From Phyllobacterium phragmitis (GTDB taxonomy: Bacteria; Pseudomonadota; Alphaproteobacteria; Rhizobiales; Rhizobiaceae): a stretch of 64,000 nucleotides of DNA. The notes under the pieces are model-generated. The model worked only from the letters and a program-made list of their open reading frames with translations. It had not been told where the DNA came from and did no database searches. The translations under genes and the position numbers were made by a program. Positions 9,958-20,170 of this stretch are shown one piece after another (positions within the stretch are counted from its first letter, which is position 1; each line of letters begins with the position of its first letter). The stretch lies in NCBI RefSeq assembly GCF_002980495.1, contig NZ_PVBR01000004.1, positions 1 through 64,000 on the forward strand, written 5' to 3'.

Positions 9958-10476
9958 CTACCGCCCCGGACCCCAGGGGCGAATATGAGGCGGACGAACC
10001 GGACCTGGGCCGCGAAAGTGCGGGCCACCCCGGCGCGGGCCGCGCCAGTAGGGCGGAGGAAGAACCGGGCCTGGAGCGGTCCAGCTCGGAGCGCCCCAAT
10101 AGGGCCGCCGACGGACGGGCCCCGGGCCCCAGTGATGGCGACGATGCCGCCAGAAGGGCGGCGGCCCCCAAAACGGCCCTGGACCGACGATCACGACGCG
10201 ATTACCGCTGCTATAGCCAGGTGCGGAATTGAGATAGCGCGCGGAGGCCCAGCCACTGACGCGACCAGTGCTAACACGGCACCAGCCGCCGCGGCATACG
10301 CCCATATCGACCTCGGCGCCTGGCGGCAGCGTTGCCACGCGGGCATACCCCACCCCCGGCCCGGTCCTGACATTCAGCGCCGCGGTGGTGAAGGCGTCTT
10401 CAGCCAAGGCGGGAGACACCGAGAACAAAACAGTAGACAGAAGAACAGCCGAAAAAATACCACCGCGCAAATTCAT
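9958..10476 (-). CDS. Exported bacterial SH3-domain protein with Gly/Pro/Trp-rich tail
   Basis: Predicted 172-residue periplasmic or surface protein. The ATG at 10476 has a strong site (CAGGGGA) and opens a signal peptide ending ALA|EDAF. Residues about 27-85 form an SH3b fold (LNVRTGPGVGYARVATLPPG, WCRVSTGRVSGWASARYL), which in bacteria usually binds cell wall or ligands. The remaining ~85 residues are low complexity, rich in W, P, G, R and H. A frame opening at 10512 is longer but has no site. No specific function can be assigned. Confidence 0.82.
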   Translation of the reverse strand: MNLRGGIFSAVLLSTVLFSVSPALAEDAFTTAALNVRTGPGVGYARVATLPPGAEVDMGVCRGGWCRVSTGRVSGWASARYLNSAPGYSSGNRVVIVGPGPFWGPPPFWRHRRHHWGPGPVRRRPYWGAPSWTAPGPVLPPPYWRGPRRGGPHFRGPGPVRPPHIRPWGPGR

Positions 10477-10550
10477 GTGAAATCCCCTGCGAAAGATATA
10501 AACGTTCATCAAACCATAGATGAAGCTCTCTTCTTCGCAAGGATATTTGG

Positions 10551-10567
10551 ATTGTAACGTTTACAAT
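10551..10567. promoter_or_regulatory. Perfect palindrome, likely operator of the SH3-domain gene
   Basis: ATTGTAACGTTTACAAT is a perfect inverted repeat with a CGT centre, 75 bp upstream of the SH3-domain gene start and in its promoter region. The form suits a dimeric repressor (GntR- or LacI-type), but no regulator gene is adjacent. Confidence 0.5.
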
Positions 10568-10607
10568 AGAATAACAACGCCTGGACGTTACTTTGTCAAA
10601 CTTGCTT

Positions 10608-10916
10608 CTACATCTCGAAATCAAAGACAAGAATGCCTTCGATGCCGCCAAGTGCTGCAGCGACGAGACTTTGCCCGACCTTTACATGAGCGGGATGCGG
10701 CAGATAGGCGTCGCGGGCGGCCGCATCCGCGAAATCGACGACGAAACCATGCGCGAACCCCTTCTCCAGACCTTCGGGACTATCGTTCGCCCCGCTCGAC
10801 ACAGCGAGGATCCCCTCGATCCGATTCTGGAGCGCGTGGACGCTCTTCAGCAGATTATCGATCTCGGCGGCGTTCAACTCTTCGCGGAAACGGACGAGGA
10901 CGATGTGGCGAATCAT
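10608..10916 (-). CDS. Dabb-family (stress-responsive A/B barrel) protein
   Basis: Predicted 102-residue protein of the dimeric alpha-beta barrel superfamily. The start MIRHIVLVRFREE and the HGFVVDFADAAARDAYLPHPAH segment are typical of the Dabb family. Function in bacteria is generally unknown. The ATG at 10916 follows a good AAGGAAG site; the longer open frame to 11111 is out of register with the neighbouring gene and looks non-coding before this start. The gene lies 38 bp after the next gene upstream and is probably co-transcribed with it. Confidence 0.85.
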   Translation of the reverse strand: MIRHIVLVRFREELNAAEIDNLLKSVHALQNRIEGILAVSSGANDSPEGLEKGFAHGFVVDFADAAARDAYLPHPAHVKVGQSLVAAALGGIEGILVFDFEM

Positions 10917-10954
10917 GGGTCTTCCTTTTTGCAGGATGCAGGGAACGCGGAAGG

Positions 10955-11335
10955 TTATTCGGACAGATCGAGACCGGCGGTTTCCGCTTTGGTCAGGATG
11001 CCGGTTTCGACGCAATAGCGCACTTCTGCGCTGAGAATATCCTGCGGACGGATTTCGACGGGCACCGCTCCGTTCCGGTAAAGGCCGAGATCCTCGGCGC
11101 TCTGCCTGCACCCGGCCTTCTGCAAAGCGGCGGCGTCGTCGGCAGGCGCCGGCACGGGCGCAGATGTCGTTGCGGGCGCTGTGGAAGGCGCGCTCCTGGT
11201 GGTATTGCCCTCCAGGAGATCAAGCGATCGCTCCAGAACGGCGTTGCTCGTCAGGAAATAATAAGCAAGGGCGGCAACCGCCAGCACAATGACCAGCACA
11301 GGGGCTCCAAGCCGAAGAACAGACCGACGATCCAA
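10955..11335 (-). CDS. Small single-pass membrane protein of unknown function
   Basis: I do not recognise this family. With a TTG start at 11335 it is 126 residues: a short basic N-terminus (LDRRSVLRLG), one membrane helix (APVLVIVLAVAALAYYFL), an Ala/Pro/Thr linker, and a C-terminal domain with two cysteines (AGCRQSAEDL, VRYCVETG) that would face the periplasm. The TTG is preferred because AGAGGTG lies five bases before it; the open frame reaches 11449 but its first 38 residues look non-coding. Likely in an operon with the Dabb gene. Confidence 0.6.
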   Translation of the reverse strand: MDRRSVLRLGAPVLVIVLAVAALAYYFLTSNAVLERSLDLLEGNTTRSAPSTAPATTSAPVPAPADDAAALQKAGCRQSAEDLGLYRNGAVPVEIRPQDILSAEVRYCVETGILTKAETAGLDLSE

Positions 11336-11340
11336 TACAG

Positions 11341-11347
11341 CACCTCT
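11341..11347 (-). promoter_or_regulatory. Shine-Dalgarno site deciding a TTG start
   Basis: AGAGGTG on the minus strand, five bases before TTG at 11335. It is the only strong site near the start of the small membrane-protein gene. Confidence 0.6.
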
Positions 11348-11514
11348 TCTCACCTGGAACGCCGTGCGGCCGGGCCGCGCATCCGATTGAACGCAGCACA
11401 ACGACCCCCGCCCTTTGAAACGCTGCGCCCCGATATCTTTGGCCTGCACCCTCGACGCGTCAATCCCAATATCTCGTCCCCACGATCAATAAAAAGCGAT
11501 GGGAAAATGCGCAA

Positions 11515-11541
11515 TAAAAAAGGCCGGGACGAACCCGACCT
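11515..11541 (-). terminator. Rho-independent terminator of the 70-residue gene
   Basis: On the minus strand AGGTCGGG-TTCGT-CCCGGCCT (one G-U pair) is followed by TTTTTTATT. It ends transcription coming from the small gene at 11667-11879. Confidence 0.75.
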
Positions 11542-11666
11542 TTCCTCATCCACCTCAACACCAGTGCCAGTACATCCGTGGTCAAAGGCGGAGACGAATT
11601 TCAAAACTGTATGTATGCCTAGCAGCCCCATATTTCAAGTGTATGACAGATATCTCTTTTTTGCGC

Positions 11667-11879
11667 TCATGCCGCCATCCGATTATCGTGATCCAGCATT
11701 TCACTCGAGGCCAGCACGTCGCCCAGCATATCGCCAAGGCATTGCTGGAAGAGATCGAGATCGACCGGCCCGATGCGGCTGAGATGGATATCGATCTCGT
11801 CCACACCCACGCCGCGATTAAGCAATTCGGCGATTGCCGGAATCAATATGGCTTTTTGATCGAACCTGTATCGTTGCAT
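11667..11879 (-). CDS. Small hypothetical protein, 70 residues
   Basis: Not recognised. The 70-residue product (MQRYRFDQKAILIPAIAELL...) is soluble, with alternating hydrophobic and acidic residues (GVDEIDIHLSRIGPVDLDLF) that suggest a compact alpha/beta fold, and it has no membrane segment. Support for it being real: a GGGGCAG site before the ATG, codon use like the neighbours, and a rho-independent terminator downstream on the same strand. It stands alone between tRNA-Ala and the small membrane-protein gene. Confidence 0.6.
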   Translation of the reverse strand: MQRYRFDQKAILIPAIAELLNRGVGVDEIDIHLSRIGPVDLDLFQQCLGDMLGDVLASSEMLDHDNRMAA

Positions 11880-12008
11880 AGCGTCTGCCCCAGAACCCCA
11901 TCCCTCAACGGATCAGGAAAAAGGTAACGCCGTTATGGTTAACAAAAGGTTAACGACACCTGGCGCGCAGCGCGATCACATGAAACCGAGAACAGGTTCG
12001 AAAACGGA

Positions 12009-12084
12009 TGGTGGAGCCAAGCGGGATCGAACCGCTGACCTCCTGCATGCCATGCAGGCGCTCTCCCAGCTGAGCTATGGCCCC
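12009..12084 (-). tRNA. tRNA-Ala (anticodon GGC)
   Basis: The minus strand folds into a complete 76-nt cloverleaf with encoded CCA: acceptor GGGGCCA/TGGCTCC, D arm GCTC...GAGC, anticodon stem CCTGC/GCAGG with loop ATGGCAT, and T arm AGCGG-TTCGATC-CCGCT. Anticodon GGC reads the GCC and GCU alanine codons. Confidence 0.97.
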
Positions 12085-12200
12085 ATTCCTTGCCGGATAT
12101 CCGTATGATGCGGCTGGAACCGCGTCCGGCTGAGTATCCGTCAGGGCAGCGCCCTGACGAGGCGGCTTATTAAAGGGCGCCGCGGTGAAGATCAAGAACT

Positions 12201-12231
12201 AAATCGCATCTCTTTCAGCGAGATGCGATTT
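12201..12231. terminator. Perfect 12-bp hairpin after the FYDLN-acid gene
   Basis: AAATCGCATCTC and its exact complement enclose a 7-base loop. The A and T ends make it a plausible bidirectional terminator between the FYDLN-acid gene and tRNA-Ala, both on the minus strand. It may equally be a dispersed palindromic repeat. Confidence 0.6.
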
Positions 12232-12314
12232 ATTTACGCAGCGCGGTAATTGGCGCGTTCTTAAGCCCAGGAGCCCGAGCCTCGGCCGAAACGAATTCGA
12301 GGCGAAGGGCCGGA

Positions 12315-14344
<2,030 letters not shown>

Positions 14345-14369
14345 GGATGCTTGTCCCATCCGCTCTAGC

Positions 14370-14532
14370 ACACCCCCCTCTGCCCTGCCGGGCATCTCCC
14401 CCACAAGGGTGGAGATTGGCTGTCATTGAGGGCGGCGCATCATTCGCTACGTTGGTGATCAGCGAAAGCGGAGATCACAGCTTAATCTCCCCCCTTGTGG
14501 GGGAGATGTCCGGCAGGACAGAGGGGGGTGTG
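14370..14532. repeat. Long palindromic intergenic element between aroA and cmk
   Basis: Two roughly 47-bp arms (14371-14417 and 14484-14531) are imperfect inverted repeats, both running from CACCCCCCTCTG to a CATCTCCCCC block. The ~65-bp centre contains a smaller inverted repeat, GTGATCAGCG...GGAGATCAC. A related element lies at 39952-40128. Such elements are common in rhizobial intergenic regions. It has no coding capacity. Confidence 0.85.
14521..14530 (+). promoter_or_regulatory. cmk ribosome binding site formed by the palindromic element
   Basis: GAGGGGGGTG, the last bases of the palindromic element, is the only purine-rich stretch before the GTG start of cmk at 14536, so it is likely the Shine-Dalgarno site. 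It could be sequestered when the element folds in mRNA. Confidence 0.6.
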
Positions 14533-14535
14533 TAA

Positions 14536-15183
14536 GTGCCTGATACTTTCACCATCGCCATCGACGGGCCGGCGGCTTCCGGCAAGGGGACGCTGGCGCG
14601 GCGGCTGGCCGTTCATTACGGCTTTCATCATCTCGATACGGGATTGACCTATCGCGCGGTGGCGAAGGCGCTTCTCGATCGCGGTCTGCCGCTCGATGAT
14701 GAAGCCATCGCCGCGGAAATGGCGCAGAATCTCGATCTGCAGCATCTCGACCGCGCCGCACTTGTCGCGCACCATGTGGGCGAAGCGGCATCGAAGGTGG
14801 CGGTGATGCCGGCGGTGCGCAGGGCGCTGGTGGCGGCGCAGCGCGCCTTTGCGCAAACCCCGCCTGGAACGATACTCGACGGGCGCGACATCGGCACGGT
14901 GGTTTGCCCCGATGCTCCGGTGAAACTCTACGTAATGGCTTCGGCCGAAGCGCGCGCCAGACGCCGCCATGCGGAGATCAGCGCCAGTGGCGGCGAGGCC
15001 GGTTTTGCCGAAATCCTCGCCGACCTCAACCGGCGCGACGCGCGCGATATGGGCCGCACCGATTCGCCGCTCAAGCCGGCAGACGATGCACACTTGCTAG
15101 ATACGACCGAAATGGATATAGAGGCGGCATTCCTGGCCGCCAAGCGGCTGGTCGATGAGGCATTGGCGAAACGCCAAGCCTGA
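14536..15183 (+). CDS. cmk: Cytidylate kinase
   Basis: Phosphorylates CMP and dCMP with ATP in the cytoplasm. The 215-residue product has the P-loop GPAASGKGT near residues 10-18, the [11 protein letters not shown] substrate segment and [13 protein letters not shown]. It starts with GTG; no ATG occurs before the P-loop. It lies between aroA and rpsA, the usual alphaproteobacterial order, but here a palindromic element sits between aroA and cmk. Confidence 0.96.
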   Translation: MPDTFTIAIDGPAASGKGTLARRLAVHYGFHHLDTGLTYRAVAKALLDRGLPLDDEAIAAEMAQNLDLQHLDRAALVAHHVGEAASKVAVMPAVRRALVAAQRAFAQTPPGTILDGRDIGTVVCPDAPVKLYVMASAEARARRRHAEISASGGEAGFAEILADLNRRDARDMGRTDSPLKPADDAHLLDTTEMDIEAAFLAAKRLVDEALAKRQA

Positions 15184-15324
15184 ACCATATATGCATGACG
15201 AACCTGCCTGCCTCCGGTCCACGCGCCGAACAGCCCGTCAAGGGCGGACTGGATGCAAGGCGAAACGAAACACAAGCCATCGGCGCCGTATCCGAGGAGA
15301 ATTCCGGGTACATCAGGAGTTTAT

Positions 15325-17025
15325 ATGTCAGAAGCAAATCCCACGCGGGAGGATTTCGAAGCCCTCCTCGCCGAGTCCTTCGCCAACCATGACCTTGCGG
15401 AAGGTTATGTCGTCAAGGGCCGTATCGTCGCCATCGAAAAAGACATGGCGATCATCGACGCCGGCCTCAAAGTCGAAGGCCGCGTGCCGCTGAAGGAATT
15501 CGGCGCCAAGGGCAAAGACGGCTCGATGAAGCCGGGCGACGAAGTCGAAGTCTATGTCGAGCGCATCGAAAACGCGCTTGGCGAAGCCGTCCTGTCGCGC
15601 GAGAAGGCTCGCCGCGAAGAGAGCTGGGTCAAGCTCGAGCAGAAATTCAACGCCGGCGAACGCGTCGAAGGCGTCATCTTCAACCAGGTCAAGGGCGGCT
15701 TCACGGTCGATCTCGACGGCGCCGTGGCCTTCCTGCCGCGCAGCCAGGTCGATATCCGCCCGATCCGCGACGTCACGCCGCTGATGCACAACCCGCAGCC
15801 TTTCGAAATCCTCAAGATGGACAAGCGCCGCGGCAACATCGTCGTGTCGCGCCGCACCGTGCTTGAAGAATCACGCGCCGAACAGCGTTCGGAAATCGTG
15901 CAGAACCTTGAAGAGGGCCAGGTTGTCGAAGGCATGGTCAAGAACATCACCGATTACGGTGCGTTCGTCGACCTTGGCGGCATCGACGGCCTTCTGCACG
16001 TCACCGACATGGCATGGCGCCGCGTCAACCATCCGTCCGAGATTCTCAATATCGGCCAGACGGTCAAGGTGCAGATCATCCGCATCAACCAGGAAACCCA
16101 TCGTATCTCGCTCGGCATGAAGCAGCTCGAGAGCGATCCGTGGGATGGCATCGGCGCGAAGTATCCGGTCGGCATGAAGATCACCGGCACGGTCACGAAC
16201 ATCACCGATTACGGTGCGTTCGTCGAGATCGAGCCTGGTATCGAAGGCCTGATCCACGTCTCCGAGATGTCCTGGACCAAGAAGAACGTCCATCCGGGCA
16301 AGATCCTCTCGACCACCCAGGAAGTCGAAGTGGTGGTGCTGGAAGTTGATCCGGTCAAGCGCCGTATTTCGCTCGGCCTCAAGCAGACCCTCGACAATCC
16401 GTGGACGACGTTCGCCCAGAAGTATCCGAAGGACACCGTCGTCGAAGGCGAAGTCAAGAACAAGACCGAATTCGGCCTGTTCATCGGCCTCGACGGCGAT
16501 GTCGACGGCATGGTCCACCTCTCCGACCTCGACTGGAACCGTCCGGGCGAACAGGTCATCGAGGAGTACAACAAGGGTGATATGGTCAAGGCGGTCGTTC
16601 TCGATGTCGATATCGACAAGGAACGTATCTCGCTCGGCATCAAGCAGCTCACTGGCGACAAGGTCGGCGAAGCGGCTTCGTCAGGCGAACTGCGCAAGAA
16701 CGCCGTCGTCACCTGCGAAGTGACGGCTATCACCGATGGCGGCATCGAAGTGCATCTGGTCGACCACGACATCGACTCGTTCATCCGCCGTTCGGACCTG
16801 TCGCGTGACCGCGACGAGCAGCGCCCTGAGCGTTTCTCGGTCGGCCAGAAGGTCGATGCCCGCGTCATCGCGTTCGACAAGAAGAGCCGCAAGCTGCAGG
16901 TCTCGATCAAGGCGCTGGAAATCGCCGAAGAAAAGCAGGCGGTTGCCCAGTACGGATCGACCGACTCCGGCGCTTCGCTCGGCGACATCCTCGGCGCCGC
17001 ACTGAAGAAGCAGGAAAAGAACTGA
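15325..17025 (+). CDS. rpsA: 30S ribosomal protein S1
   Basis: Binds mRNA and helps translation initiation. The 566-residue protein contains six S1 (OB-fold) domains; the repeated GxVxxITDYGAFVxL motif is seen at residues around 190-260 and 280-350, where the two central copies are most alike. The ATG at 15325 follows AGGAG at ideal spacing; an earlier in-frame ATG at 15253 would add 24 unrelated residues. A strong terminator follows. Confidence 0.97.
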   Translation: MSEANPTREDFEALLAESFANHDLAEGYVVKGRIVAIEKDMAIIDAGLKVEGRVPLKEFGAKGKDGSMKPGDEVEVYVERIENALGEAVLSREKARREESWVKLEQKFNAGERVEGVIFNQVKGGFTVDLDGAVAFLPRSQVDIRPIRDVTPLMHNPQPFEILKMDKRRGNIVVSRRTVLEESRAEQRSEIVQNLEEGQVVEGMVKNITDYGAFVDLGGIDGLLHVTDMAWRRVNHPSEILNIGQTVKVQIIRINQETHRISLGMKQLESDPWDGIGAKYPVGMKITGTVTNITDYGAFVEIEPGIEGLIHVSEMSWTKKNVHPGKILSTTQEVEVVVLEVDPVKRRISLGLKQTLDNPWTTFAQKYPKDTVVEGEVKNKTEFGLFIGLDGDVDGMVHLSDLDWNRPGEQVIEEYNKGDMVKAVVLDVDIDKERISLGIKQLTGDKVGEAASSGELRKNAVVTCEVTAITDGGIEVHLVDHDIDSFIRRSDLSRDRDEQRPERFSVGQKVDARVIAFDKKSRKLQVSIKALEIAEEKQAVAQYGSTDSGASLGDILGAALKKQEKN

Positions 17026-17056
17026 TCTCTTCCCGCCTCTGAAGGCTAAAAATCAA

Positions 17057-17086
17057 AACCCGCCGGTGCAAGCCGGCGGGTTTTTC
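17057..17086 (+). terminator. Rho-independent terminator after rpsA
   Basis: AACCCGCCGG and CCGGCGGGTT form a 10-bp stem with a 6-base loop, followed by a T-run (TTTTTC). It ends the aroA-cmk-rpsA unit. Confidence 0.92.
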
Positions 17087-17155
17087 TTTGCAGGCGTTTC
17101 TGGAATGGTTTCGGTTTTGCTGGAATCGCCCGGCCTTGCGTCGGGTGGCGCTTCT

Positions 17156-18181
17156 TCACACCCCAAGCATAAGGATCAAGCCGTAGCTGACCACCCCGAG
17201 CGCAAGCAGCGACAGGATGGCGGTGAGCGTCACTCTGCCGCCGGCCCGCATGACGGTGCGGACATCGACGCCAAGGCCAAGCGCCGCCATCGAGATAATC
17301 GTCAGAAACGTCGAGGTCTCCTCTATGGGCGCGTGCAGCGCGGCCGGGATGAAGCCGAGGGAGCGCAGCGCCATCATCGCCAGGAAGCCGATAATGAACC
17401 AGGGGACGAGATGGCGGAGCGATGGCCTGGCGCCCCGGCGTCCCTCGCCCGGCCTCTCCCCCAACAAAGCGAGCGCGAGAATGACGGGGCCGAGCATCAG
17501 CACGCGTACCAGCTTGACCAGCGTGCCGAGCTGGACGCTCAACTGGGCGACCGGGGCAGTCGCCGCGAGGACCTGGGGCACGGCATAGACCGTCAGGCCG
17601 GCGAGAACGCCGTACTGCGTTATCGAGAGGCCGAGGAGAGGCACCAGCAGCGGCAGGCAGAGAACCACCACGACACCCAGAACCGCCGTGAAGGCGATCG
17701 ATGCTGCGACGTCGTCGCCATGCGCGCCGATGACGGGTGCGGTGGCGGCAATGGCCGAGTTGCCGCAGATCGAATTGCCGCAGGCGACCAGCACCGCCAT
17801 GCGATGCGGCAGGCGCAACAGCCGGCCAATGCCGTAGCTCAGGACAATGGCGACGGCGACAACGCCGACAATGCCAAGGATCAACCCCGGACCGGCGGCG
17901 ATGACGGCGCCCGTGCTGACCGAAGCGCCGAGCAGGACGATGGCGATCTCGAGCAGCGTCTTGGCTGAGAAGCCGACACCTGCATCGAAGCGCGCGCTGG
18001 GACGATAGAAAGTGCGGATCGCCGTGCCGATGAGGATCGCCAGAACAAGCCCCTCCAGCCATGCCTGTCCGATGAGATGCACTTCGAGCATCTGCAACAG
18101 CACCGCCAATCCGGCGACAGCGCCACTGAGAAAAATCCCCGGCAGGATTTGACCTATTTTTAGATGATTATCGGCCAGCAT
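17156..18181 (-). CDS. YeiH-family membrane protein (UPF0324, putative sulfate exporter)
   Basis: Inner-membrane protein of 341 residues with about ten helices. The family marks ACGNSICGNSAIAATAPVIG and FDAGVGFSAKTLLEIAIVLLG are present. Members are annotated as putative sulfate or sulfonate exporters, but transport is poorly proven. The divergent LysR gene is its likely regulator, as with yeiH/yeiE in enterobacteria. Confidence 0.88.
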   Translation of the reverse strand: MLADNHLKIGQILPGIFLSGAVAGLAVLLQMLEVHLIGQAWLEGLVLAILIGTAIRTFYRPSARFDAGVGFSAKTLLEIAIVLLGASVSTGAVIAAGPGLILGIVGVVAVAIVLSYGIGRLLRLPHRMAVLVACGNSICGNSAIAATAPVIGAHGDDVAASIAFTAVLGVVVVLCLPLLVPLLGLSITQYGVLAGLTVYAVPQVLAATAPVAQLSVQLGTLVKLVRVLMLGPVILALALLGERPGEGRRGARPSLRHLVPWFIIGFLAMMALRSLGFIPAALHAPIEETSTFLTIISMAALGLGVDVRTVMRAGGRVTLTAILSLLALGVVSYGLILMLGV

Positions 18182-18239
18182 TGCCGCTCTCCAGAATGAT
18201 TTTCCAATATTATCCGAAAAATAGCGTGTTCAATCCATT

Positions 18240-18273
18240 CCATAATATGGCATATTCCATTCGATAAAATCGA
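18240..18273. promoter_or_regulatory. Two palindromes in the yeiH-lysR divergent promoter
   Basis: CCATAATATGG (18240-18250) and TCGATAAAATCGA (18261-18273) are perfect inverted repeats about one helical turn apart in a 109-bp AT-rich divergent promoter. They are good candidates for the LysR-type regulator's binding sites. Confidence 0.6.
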
Positions 18274-18290
18274 ACATTCAGGTTGCAACC

Positions 18291-19181
18291 ATGACGCTCG
18301 AACAGCTCAGGATCTTCATCGCCGTCGCCGAACGCGAACATCTCACCCGGGCAGCGGAGGCGTTGCGGCTGACGCCATCGGCGGTGAGTTCCGCCATACG
18401 CGCGCTGGAAGACCGCTACGGCACGACGCTCTTCAACCGGATCGGGCGGCGTATCGAGATCACCGATGCCGGGCGGATTTTCCTCGAGGAGGCGCGGGCG
18501 ACCCTGGCGCGGGCGCGAGCCGCCGAGCTTGCGTTGGCCGAGCTTGGCGGGCTGAAACGGGGGAGCCTGCGCATTCACGCCAGCCAGACGATCGCAAGCT
18601 ACTGGCTGCCGCCATTCCTGGCGCGCTTTCACACCGCCTATCCGGCTGTAGCCATCAGCCTGGCGGTTGGAAACACGCAGAGCGTCACCCGCGCGACGGT
18701 GGAGGGAAGCGCCGATATAGGCTTCATCGAAGGCGAGGTGGATGAACCCGCCCTTGCCATCCGGCCGGTGGCGGAGGACCAACTGATCGCGGTCGTTTCC
18801 ACCTCCCATCCCTGGGCAGATGGCCATCCGCTGGAATTAAGGGATATGGTGGACGCCCGCTGGATCGTGCGTGAACCCGGCTCGGGAACCCGTTCGGTGT
18901 TCGAAAGCGCGATACGTGCGAGGGGCCTCGATCCGCTGGCATTGACGGTTGCGCTGGAACTGCCATCCAACGAAGCGGTGTTGTCAGCGGTTCAATCAGG
19001 AGATTATGCGGCCGTCCTGTCCGAACTTGCGGCAGCGCCTCATCTTGCGACGGGGCGGCTGGTCCGGGCCAATTTCAGCCTGCCGCGCAGGCGCTTTCTC
19101 CTGCTTTCACACAAGGAGCGATACCGCACCAGGGCTTTCCATTCACTGGTCGAGATGCTGCCGGGAGCGGAACCGGTCTAA
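18291..19181 (+). CDS. LysR-family transcriptional regulator, YeiE/CysB-like
   Basis: The 296-residue protein has an N-terminal winged helix-turn-helix (FIAVAEREHLTRAAEALRLT, SAVSSAIRALE) and a periplasmic-binding-like effector domain. Its position, divergent from the yeiH-like gene across a 109-bp promoter with palindromes, suggests that it controls that gene and itself. The inducer is unknown. Its last four bases overlap the end of the convergent membrane-protein gene. Confidence 0.92.
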   Translation: MTLEQLRIFIAVAEREHLTRAAEALRLTPSAVSSAIRALEDRYGTTLFNRIGRRIEITDAGRIFLEEARATLARARAAELALAELGGLKRGSLRIHASQTIASYWLPPFLARFHTAYPAVAISLAVGNTQSVTRATVEGSADIGFIEGEVDEPALAIRPVAEDQLIAVVSTSHPWADGHPLELRDMVDARWIVREPGSGTRSVFESAIRARGLDPLALTVALELPSNEAVLSAVQSGDYAAVLSELAAAPHLATGRLVRANFSLPRRRFLLLSHKERYRTRAFHSLVEMLPGAEPV

Positions 19182-19780
19182 TCCAGCACCGCATACTGCC
19201 ACATGATGAATGCGACTTCATAGACGAGCATCAGCGTCACGAACAAAGCATGGAAACGCTGATTGCTCGTGAATATGGCGGCGATGCTTCCCAAGACGAA
19301 AGCGGCTGTGCGAAGTGGATATTCGGCGCCGAAGGAGTGGTAGTGCTTCCACCCTTTCAGCACGGTATCGCCGATATCCACGATGAAGATCAGTGCCAGA
19401 AGGGAGAAGAACCATTTGCGCCGCGACATGAAGTAATCGCGATAGCCGGTATATTCCTCCATGTGATCGGGAAAAAGCAGCGTGCAGGCGAGAAAATAAA
19501 GGCTCGCATAGATGATGATATAGAAATAGGTCTCGAAATCCCATGTCTGGATCCGGTGCAGATAGAACTCGAACCACCAGAAGTGCACCACCGCCAGGAA
19601 CATAAAGGCAACCCATGCCAGATGCACGGGATAGATGATCTGGCGGGCAGGATGCTGAACGAAACGCGCGAAGCCAGTGAGCAGTCTCGAAATACATAGG
19701 CCCAGAACAATACCGATGATGATCCGGACATGAGCGAAAACTTCCGGTGTCGCACCGGGACTGGCGAGATGGTTTTCCAT
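19178..19780 (-). CDS. Integral membrane protein of unknown function
   Basis: I do not recognise a family. The 200-residue product has about six hydrophobic segments (for example IIIGIVLGLCISRLL, AWVAFMFLAVVHFWWFEFYL, YFYIIIYASLYFLACTLLF, LFVTLMLVYEVAFIMWQYAV). It is rich in aromatic residues and has HFWWFEFYLHR and FPDHMEEYTGYRDYF loops with histidines and acids that might bind a cofactor or metal; that is speculation. It is convergent with the LysR gene and read in the same direction as sugE. Confidence 0.7.
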   Translation of the reverse strand: MENHLASPGATPEVFAHVRIIIGIVLGLCISRLLTGFARFVQHPARQIIYPVHLAWVAFMFLAVVHFWWFEFYLHRIQTWDFETYFYIIIYASLYFLACTLLFPDHMEEYTGYRDYFMSRRKWFFSLLALIFIVDIGDTVLKGWKHYHSFGAEYPLRTAAFVLGSIAAIFTSNQRFHALFVTLMLVYEVAFIMWQYAVLD

Positions 19781-19855
19781 TTGATCCCTCTGCCTAAGAG
19801 GGAAAATTCAATAGTGTAAGTATTAAGAAGCGATGAAAAGATTTATGAGCCTGCT

Positions 19856-20170
19856 TTATGCGACCAGCTTGAGGCCGACGATGCCGCCGACGATCAGGCC
19901 GATACAGGCAAGGCGGATCGCAGTCGCAGGCTCGCCCAGGAGATAGATGCCGAGCAATGCCGTGCCGACGGTGCCGATCCCGGTCCAAATGGCATAGGCG
20001 GTGCCGACCGGCAAGGTCTTCAACGCGAGGCCCAGGAGCGCCAGGCTGGCAATCATGCTGACCACGGTGAGAACGGTGGGCGTGAGGCGGGTGAAGCCTT
20101 CGGTATATTTGAGGCCGATGGCCCAGCCGATTTCGAGGAGCCCGGCGAGAAACAGGTAGACCCAAGCCAT
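19856..20170 (-). CDS. sugE: Small multidrug resistance protein, SugE/Gdx type
   Basis: A 104-residue four-helix inner-membrane exporter that works as an antiparallel dimer and exchanges protons for cations. The family glutamate is in [14 protein letters not shown] (residue 13), and [19 protein letters not shown] is conserved. The GFTRLTP motif after helix 1 points to the SugE/Gdx branch, whose characterised members export guanidinium, rather than EmrE. No guanidine riboswitch is visible in the 49 bp before it. It follows the first cation diffusion facilitator gene and may be co-transcribed. Confidence 0.88.
   Translation of the reverse strand: MAWVYLFLAGLLEIGWAIGLKYTEGFTRLTPTVLTVVSMIASLALLGLALKTLPVGTAYAIWTGIGTVGTALLGIYLLGEPATAIRLACIGLIVGGIVGLKLVA

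Larger units (their letters stand above)
11336..11666. other. Intergenic region between two small minus-strand genes
   Basis: About 330 bp. It contains the terminator at 11515-11541 for the upstream 70-residue gene and the ribosome binding site of the membrane-protein gene. Open frames here (for example 11350-11631 minus) lack start signals and familiar sequence. No further gene is called. Confidence 0.5.
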
